Shown one piece after another: positions 7,858 to 11,621 of a DNA stretch of 11,621 bases (the stretch's first letter is position 1; each line of letters begins with the position of its first letter). This stretch comes from Candidatus Moranbacteria bacterium UBA4824 (GTDB lineage Bacteria > Patescibacteriota > Minisyncoccia > Moranbacterales > UBA2206). Where the stretch lies: NCBI GenBank assembly GCA_002400405.1, contig DHFM01000001.1, forward strand, positions 1 through 11,621, given 5' to 3'. A model generated the notes under the pieces. The model worked only from the letters and a program-made list of their open reading frames with translations, was not told the DNA's origin and ran no database searches. A program made the position numbers and the translations under genes.

Positions 7858-7966
7858 ATAATTTTCAATTTTCAATTTATAATTTTCAATCAATTTTCAA
7901 GGCAATAATGTCTCAATTAAAATTGATAATTGTAAATTCATTGAAAATTGAAACTTGAAAATTTTA
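7858..7966. repeat. AT-rich imperfect palindromic repeat between uvrA and the nucleotidyltransferase gene
   Basis: The left half is built of repeated TTTTCAA units and the right half of repeated TTGAAAA units (for example ATTTTCAATTTTCAATTT near 7862 against ATTGAAAATTGAAA near 7940). The spacer could therefore fold into a long imperfect hairpin. A short inner palindrome (TCAATT AAA ATTGA) lies near the centre. No conventional terminator, promoter or ribosome binding site stands out. Spacers of this kind are, from memory, common in Patescibacteria genomes. Confidence 0.6.
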
Positions 7967-8899
7967 ATGAATAATCTTTCAAAAAATATTCTTTCCACCA
8001 TTGCCTATTATGATGTTATGGATTATCCGATGACGGCTTTTGAGATTTGGAAATACTTGATAAGTAGTAAGTATGAAGTAGAAAGCGAAAAGCAGAATAG
8101 TTTGAAGGAGGTTATTGAGGAGTTGGAAAAAGAAGAAATAAAAAAATTTCTGGGTGAATTTCGCGGGTTCTATTTTCTGAAAGGAAAAGAAAATTTAGTT
8201 GAAAAAAGAATCGAAAGGAACAAAATTTCTAATATGAAACTTAAAAAAGCCAGAAAAATTATTGCTTGGCTGAAATTTGTGCCATTTATGAAAATGATAG
8301 CCGTGGCAGGCAGGGTTGGCGCGAAAAATTCTTGTCTCGGAAGCGACATTGATATGCTAATTGTTTTCAAGCAGGGGAAAATTTTTACCGGCAGATTTTT
8401 AGCGACAGCACTGGTGCATCTCTTGGGGCAAAGAAGGCACGAAAATAAAATAGCCAACCGAATTTGTTTCAATCATTTCATAACTGATGAGTTGTCCGTT
8501 TGTGTTCAGGATTTGTATTCTTCGTATAATTATATTTTCATCACACCACTTTACGGCGGAGATTTATTTGGAAAATTTTTAGAGAAAAATGTGTGGATAA
8601 AAAACTATCGTCCAAATTTTTCTTTTTTAGAAAATAATTTGAAAGAAATTAAGGACACCAAAATTTCTTTATGGATAAGAGCGTATTTAGAAAAAATATT
8701 ATCCTCAAATTGGATTGAAAAAAAACTCAAAAAATGGCAATCGGAAAAAATCAAAAAAAATCCGCTCACACAAAAAAAAGGAGGAATGATAATTTGTAGC
8801 AACTCAGAGTTGGCTTTTTGGCCGGATTTTGAAAATCAAGGACCAAGAATATTTGAAAAGTTTCAAGAGAACCTGTGCAGGTTCAATCGTCTCGATTGA
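7967..8899 (+). CDS. Winged-helix plus nucleotidyltransferase-fold protein
   Basis: The protein (310 residues) opens with a helix-turn-helix-like region (about 5-75; YYDVMDYPMTAFEIWKYL is typical of the family as I recall it). A Pol beta-type nucleotidyltransferase segment follows, with AGRVGAKNSCLGSDIDMLIV at 114-133. D127 and D129 are the expected metal-binding pair. The glycine pattern AGRVGAKNS replaces the more common GSxAxGN. Later conserved-looking parts are RICFNHF (165-171) and PLYGGDLFGKF (194-204). Its substrate is unknown. ATG 7967 is preferred over an in-frame TTG at 7955, but neither has a clear ribosome binding site, because the start lies in an AT-rich palindromic spacer. The last codons and the TGA stop are encoded by a perfect hairpin, so the extreme C-terminus may come from an inserted repeat. 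Confidence 0.75.
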   Translation: MNNLSKNILSTIAYYDVMDYPMTAFEIWKYLISSKYEVESEKQNSLKEVIEELEKEEIKKFLGEFRGFYFLKGKENLVEKRIERNKISNMKLKKARKIIAWLKFVPFMKMIAVAGRVGAKNSCLGSDIDMLIVFKQGKIFTGRFLATALVHLLGQRRHENKIANRICFNHFITDELSVCVQDLYSSYNYIFITPLYGGDLFGKFLEKNVWIKNYRPNFSFLENNLKEIKDTKISLWIRAYLEKILSSNWIEKKLKKWQSEKIKKNPLTQKKGGMIICSNSELAFWPDFENQGPRIFEKFQENLCRFNRLD

Positions 8900-8902
8900 A
8901 CC
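8870..8902. repeat. Two overlapping hairpins across the end of the nucleotidyltransferase gene
   Basis: GGTTCAATCG (8880-8889) and CGATTGAACC (8893-8902) form a perfect 10-bp stem with loop TCT, enclosing the TGA stop. A second palindrome, AACCTG TG CAGGTT (8870-8883), shares bases with its left arm, so the two stems exclude each other. No T-run follows, so a simple terminator is doubtful. Confidence 0.75.
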
Positions 8903-8940
8903 GCAATGTTTCTGAAAAAATAATTTTATTTGTAAGAATT

Positions 8941-9093
8941 TAGGACTTACACATTCGCTTGCGTCAAGATATGCTCGTCGCGGAAGCAATTATAGAATGC
9001 AATAACTCGCCAGTAATCAAGAATCAATTAGCAGTAAAATATTTTCCTAGCGACTGCGTTAATATCTTTTCCGCAATCAAATGCGTAAGTCCC
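8941..9093. mobile_element. MITE-like element with about 40-bp terminal inverted repeats
   Basis: The left end (GGACTTACACATT... from 8943) and the reverse complement of the right end (GGACTTACGCATT... read back from 9092) align for about 40 bp with few differences. Shared blocks are GGACTTAC, CATT, TTGCG, AAGATAT and TCGC. AGAATT occurs immediately outside both ends (8935-8940 and 9094-9099), which fits a 6-bp target-site duplication. The 153-bp element has no coding capacity, so it would need a transposase supplied elsewhere. I cannot name the parent insertion sequence family. Confidence 0.7.
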
Positions 9094-9105
9094 AGAATTA
9101 TGTGA

Positions 9106-9124
9106 TTCAGGCGAGACGCCTGAA
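9106..9124. repeat. Perfect hairpin just before lgt
   Basis: TTCAGGCG (9106-9113), loop AGA and CGCCTGAA (9117-9124) form an 8-bp stem ending 6 bp before the ATG at 9131. It resembles the hairpin at 8880-8902: both have a 3-nt loop (TCT or AGA) closed by C-G pairs and both end in TGAACC followed by GC. It could hinder ribosome access to the first start codon. Confidence 0.7.
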
Positions 9125-9130
9125 CCCGCG

Positions 9131-10000
9131 ATGATTTTGAATTTAATAGATATGCATAATTTTATCTATCATTACCAACATTTACCCTATTATATAAATC
9201 CAACCGCCGCATCTTTGGGATTTTTGAAAGTTGATTGGTATTCAATCATGTATTTGGTTGGATTTTTAATGGTCTATTTTTTGTTAAGATATAGAATTAA
9301 GAAAAAAGAAAATAATTTTTTCTTTAATGTCCAAAAATTAGAAGATCTTTTGCTCTTTTCTTTTTTCGGACTTATTCTTGGCGCACGCCTTGGCTATGTT
9401 TTGTTTTATAATTTCTCATATTATTTGGAAAATCCTTTAGTAATTATTTCTCCCTATGATCCGACCACACATCAGTTCATTGGAATTTATGGGATGAGTT
9501 ATCATGGGGGACTTATTGGAGTGATTCTATTTTCCTGGATATTTTCTAAAAAATATAAACTTAATTTATGGCAACTGACTAATTTTGTCATTCCCGCTAT
9601 TCCTGCCGGATATTTTTTTGGACGAGTGGGGAATTTTCTAAACGGTGAACTTTATGGCCGAGCCACGCAAAAATTTTGGGGAATGTATTTTCCACAAGAC
9701 TCATTTGGATTTCTGCGCCATCCTTCGCAAATCTATGAAGCTTTTTCGGAAGGGATAATTTTATTTCTAGTACTTTGGTTTTTAAGGAATAATGAAAAAG
9801 TTAAAGATAGAATGCTCGGATTATATTTAGCCGGCTATGCGGTGTGCCGAATAATCGTGGAATTTTTCCGTGAACCAGATCAGCAAATTGGCTATCTCTT
9901 TGATTTTTTGACCTTGGGGCAAATTTTAAGTTTATTTATGCTAGTCATAGGGATAATCCTAATTTATAGTGGCGGTAAAATAAAAAAAGTGTTAGAATAA
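9131..10000 (+). CDS. lgt: Prolipoprotein diacylglyceryl transferase (Lgt)
   Basis: Lgt is an integral membrane enzyme that moves diacylglyceryl from phosphatidylglycerol to the lipobox cysteine of prolipoproteins, the first step of lipoprotein maturation. The 289 residues match the family length. Diagnostic motifs are YHGG (124-127), the signature GRVGNFLNGELYGR (164-177) with R165 and E173, RHPSQIYEA (196-204) and CRIIVEFFREPD (239-250). Several hydrophobic segments cover about 38-57, 74-94, 119-137, 150-163, 205-219, 228-246 and 262-279. Start 9131 gives MILNLIDMHNF. The ATG at 9152 (MHNFIYHY) looks more like a normal Lgt N-terminus and avoids the upstream hairpin, but neither has a clear ribosome binding site. 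The next gene begins 5 bp after the stop, which suggests co-transcription. Confidence 0.93.
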   Translation: MILNLIDMHNFIYHYQHLPYYINPTAASLGFLKVDWYSIMYLVGFLMVYFLLRYRIKKKENNFFFNVQKLEDLLLFSFFGLILGARLGYVLFYNFSYYLENPLVIISPYDPTTHQFIGIYGMSYHGGLIGVILFSWIFSKKYKLNLWQLTNFVIPAIPAGYFFGRVGNFLNGELYGRATQKFWGMYFPQDSFGFLRHPSQIYEAFSEGIILFLVLWFLRNNEKVKDRMLGLYLAGYAVCRIIVEFFREPDQQIGYLFDFLTLGQILSLFMLVIGIILIYSGGKIKKVLE

Positions 10001-10005
10001 AATAG

Positions 10006-11031
10006 ATGTTAAGAAAACAAAAATCAATTGATAGTTTTTGCCAAAAAAATAAGACGCGGGAATTTTCTGATTATGGCTTGGCAAAATTTATTCAAAAAAA
10101 TAAGAAATCTAGTGTGCTTTTCGCAAAGCAGGGAAGGATGGAAAATTTCAGGACGGAAAGTCTGAGAGTGCATTTTGTGAAAAACAAAAATCAGCCGAAT
10201 TTTCAAAGTTTGGATGGCTTTTTGTCTTATGGAAAAACAAGCTATTCTCATCCGGCGAAAAAAATCCGCAGAGATCTTTATGCGGAAATTCAAGAAAGAT
10301 ATTCTGATTGGAAAAATTATGTATGGGATCTTTTTCAAGGTTCAACTCGAGGAGTTTCAATGGTGAGAATGTGGAATGTTTCGATTGTTGGAGCTTTGAT
10401 TTTTGGAATGTTTTTGATGACTTTTATCTACCAATATCTTGGACCAAATGCAACTGCTCACTCTAGCAATTCAAAAGAAAGAAAAATAACGCAAGAAGTT
10501 CTTGGTGTTGATTCGCAAAAATCCAATAGAGATGAAAAAGATTATGAAGATTATGTGGGGAAAATTATGAATGAATATAAGGATGATGCGGATAGTGAAA
10601 AAAAATTAAAAGAAGATATCTTAGAGATGGTCAAAGGAACGCCAATGGAAAAAATGGCTCCGTTTATCGCCAAACAAGACAGGATTGTGGCGGCTTTTCT
10701 CGTAGCTATTGCCAAAAAAGAAAGCAGTTGGGGGACGCGGGTGCCAGTTTTGAACGGTGAAGATTGCTACAATTATTGGGGCTATCGAGGCATTCGAGAC
10801 AAGATGGGTACGGGTGGGCATACTTGTTTTAACAGTCCGAAAGATGCTGTGGAAACGGTAGCCAAAAGAATTGATTTTTTAGTCAACAGTGAAAAGCTCA
10901 ATACTCCGGAAAAATTGAAAGTTTGGAAATGTGGATATGACTGCTCTTGGGACAATCCGGCAGCTGTTCGCAAATGGGTGCAAGACATAGACCACTATTT
11001 CAAAAAATTTGATAAGTTTGCCCAAGACTAA
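10006..11031 (+). CDS. Membrane-anchored lysozyme-like (peptidoglycan hydrolase) protein
   Basis: The protein has 341 residues. A long, basic N-terminal part (1-122) appears cytoplasmic. One transmembrane segment (about 123-145, WNVSIVGALIFGMFLMTFIYQYL) and a charged linker (about 150-205) lead to a C-terminal domain of lysozyme/glucosaminidase type (about 210-341). The key evidence is VAAFLVAIAKKESSWGTR, where E239 is the likely catalytic acid, followed by CYNYWGYRG and a helix in AVETVAKRIDFLV. C254, C274, C309 and C313 could form disulphides outside the cell. Cleavage of peptidoglycan glycan strands is inferred, not proven. It follows lgt by 5 bp and precedes a strong terminator, so the two likely form one envelope operon. 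The cytoplasmic region of about 120 residues is unusual for such enzymes and contains two similar QKNK segments (13-16 and 30-33). The start is supported mainly by its spacing to lgt. Confidence 0.75.
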   Translation: MLRKQKSIDSFCQKNKTREFSDYGLAKFIQKNKKSSVLFAKQGRMENFRTESLRVHFVKNKNQPNFQSLDGFLSYGKTSYSHPAKKIRRDLYAEIQERYSDWKNYVWDLFQGSTRGVSMVRMWNVSIVGALIFGMFLMTFIYQYLGPNATAHSSNSKERKITQEVLGVDSQKSNRDEKDYEDYVGKIMNEYKDDADSEKKLKEDILEMVKGTPMEKMAPFIAKQDRIVAAFLVAIAKKESSWGTRVPVLNGEDCYNYWGYRGIRDKMGTGGHTCFNSPKDAVETVAKRIDFLVNSEKLNTPEKLKVWKCGYDCSWDNPAAVRKWVQDIDHYFKKFDKFAQD

Positions 11032-11050
11032 AAACTTCAAATATATTTTC

Positions 11051-11080
11051 AAACCCCGATACTATCGGGGTTTCTTTATC
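11051..11080 (+). terminator. Rho-independent terminator after the lgt operon
   Basis: AAACCCCGA (11051-11059) pairs perfectly with TCGGGGTTT (11065-11073) around a 5-nt loop, followed by CTTTATCTT. It lies 20 bp after the stop codon of the lysozyme-like gene. Confidence 0.9.
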
Positions 11081-11190
11081 TTGAGAAGATCTTAAAACAA
11101 AGATAATATTCTATCTTATATTTTTGCAAGTTCCATCATCCAAAACTTTGAAAGCACCTTTGGGTGGGTGAAGAAGATTGGGAATTAGAA

Positions 11191-11246
11191 GCATGTAACA
11201 TATAACATGAAACATGAAGCATGAAGCATGAAGCATGAAGCATGAA
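11191..11246 (+). repeat. Array of eight 7-bp units (RCATGAA)
   Basis: The units are GCATGTA, ACATATA, two ACATGAA and four GCATGAA in perfect tandem. The first four resemble the units inside uvrC at 579-606. Unit length 7 and the lack of spacers exclude a CRISPR. The array probably changes by slippage. Confidence 0.85.
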
Positions 11247-11332
11247 ACAGGGGGATAAAAGTTTATCGATAAAGTTGAGGTTGGGTGAAAAAGGCTTGCT
11301 TAAAGCAAAAATGAGGATTAGTTATTATATAA

Positions 11333-11363
11333 AAAAACTACACGATATTGAAGTATAGTTTTT
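11333..11363 (-). terminator. AT-rich hairpin at the end of the GIY-YIG gene
   Basis: On the minus strand AAAAACTA (11363-11356), a 15-nt loop and TAGTTTTT (11340-11333) form an 8-bp stem that runs into more T residues. It overlaps the TAA stop (11364-11362). The single G-C pair makes it weak, so termination is only probable. Confidence 0.45.
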
Positions 11364-11592
11364 AAAAATGTTTTTTAACGAATGATCGTCCAGAACCGGA
11401 TTTTAGATATTTTTCAAATTCAAAGGCTTTATATTTATCATTGATAGCACAATAAAATTCCAACGACAAAGGAAGTCTTTTAGCTGTAGCCGGAACTTGA
11501 CCCTTCTTGTGTCTATCAACGCGATCCTTTAAATCATTAGTACAACCAATATAAAAACCATCCTTGCATTTTAAACTATAAACATAAAACAT
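11362..11592 (-). CDS. Stand-alone small GIY-YIG nuclease-like protein
   Basis: The 76-residue protein is a single GIY-YIG domain of the small UPF0213/YhbQ-like type. It has the first motif YVY (3-5), FYIG (13-16), the catalytic-type arginine R24 in NDLKDRVDRH, H28, the glutamate E60 in FEFEKYLK and the typical end KSGSGRSFVKK. These small proteins are common in bacteria and, from memory, often present in several copies in Patescibacteria. Their role is mostly unknown; structure-specific DNA cleavage is inferred from the fold. The sequence is closer to this stand-alone group than to the N-terminal domain of UvrC. The gene is convergent with the lgt operon. No strong ribosome binding site is visible upstream of the ATG (GAGA is the best), and the end of the window cuts off the promoter region. 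Confidence 0.85.
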   Translation of the reverse strand: MFYVYSLKCKDGFYIGCTNDLKDRVDRHKKGQVPATAKRLPLSLEFYCAINDKYKAFEFEKYLKSGSGRSFVKKHF

Positions 11593-11621
11593 TACAAATC
11601 TCGCTTTCGCGTATCTACAGC

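Larger units (their letters stand above)
11032..11361. other. Gene-free intergenic region between convergent genes
   Basis: This 330-bp gap holds the lgt-operon terminator, the 7-bp repeat array, a 12-bp palindrome TTTATCGATAAA (11262-11273), a short inverted repeat TTGCTT A AAGCAA (11296-11308) and an AT-rich hairpin at the minus-strand gene end. I see no tRNA, no protein-coding frame of note and no recognisable small RNA. Confidence 0.6.

Noticed and set aside
7955..7966. TTG start for the nucleotidyltransferase
   Set aside because: An ATG lies four codons downstream, and the TTG falls within the AT-rich repeat without a ribosome binding site. It cannot be fully excluded.
8897..8899. UGA recoded as glycine
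   Set aside because: The nucleotidyltransferase ends naturally at this TGA and no gene here contains an in-frame TGA that needs reading through.
11191..11246. CRISPR array
   Set aside because: The units are 7 bp and directly adjacent, with no spacers, and no cas gene is present.
189..11592. Split UvrC made of the UvrC-like gene and the distant GIY-YIG gene as halves of one protein
   Set aside because: The small GIY-YIG protein has the full length and the typical KSGSGR ending of the stand-alone family, so it is not the detached UvrC N-terminus. Functional cooperation remains only a speculation.

Overview
The window is AT-rich bacterial DNA with compact genes, short intergenic gaps and many small repeats. 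The gene style points to a Candidate Phyla Radiation (Patescibacteria) genome, probably from a Parcubacteria or Moranbacteria-like lineage: a stripped-down UvrC, a very large secreted multi-domain protein, a winged-helix nucleotidyltransferase of a type common in such genomes, a lone small GIY-YIG protein and AT-rich palindromic spacers. This placement is inferred from protein style, not from a marker gene. UGA works as a stop codon (end of the nucleotidyltransferase), which argues against the recoded Gracilibacteria/SR1 lineages.

Layout. Positions 1-132 hold the possible tail of an unidentified gene. Positions 189-1196 encode a UvrC-like protein that keeps the UvrB-binding and RNase H-like nuclease parts but lacks the GIY-YIG domain and the C-terminal HhH tail. 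It is interrupted in frame by two repeat-derived segments. Positions 1231-4359 encode a secreted protein of 1042 residues with Cys-rich, Ig-like, PKD-like and fibronectin-like modules. Positions 4468-4920 encode a small membrane-anchored protein, followed by a strong terminator. Positions 5067-7856 encode a complete UvrA. Positions 7967-8899 encode the nucleotidyltransferase, 9131-10000 Lgt (prolipoprotein diacylglyceryl transferase) and 10006-11031 a membrane-anchored lysozyme-like protein, again ended by a strong terminator. Positions 11362-11592 on the minus strand encode the GIY-YIG protein.

How the parts fit. UvrA and the UvrC-like protein belong to nucleotide excision repair but are separate transcription units with their own promoter-like sequences. 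Lgt and the lysozyme-like protein are 5 bp apart and probably co-transcribed, giving a small cell-envelope unit. The secreted protein and the small anchored protein also belong to the cell surface.

The most unusual content is the repeats. They include a GC-rich palindrome and a 7-bp tandem repeat inside uvrC coding sequence, the same 7-bp family at 11191-11246, a MITE-like element with about 40-bp inverted ends and a 6-bp target duplication at 8941-9093, two perfect hairpins on either side of it, an AT-rich palindrome before the nucleotidyltransferase, and a 13-bp inverted repeat that could hide a ribosome binding site. I see no CRISPR array, tRNA, rRNA, phage gene or transposase. The window contains no clearly new multi-gene system.
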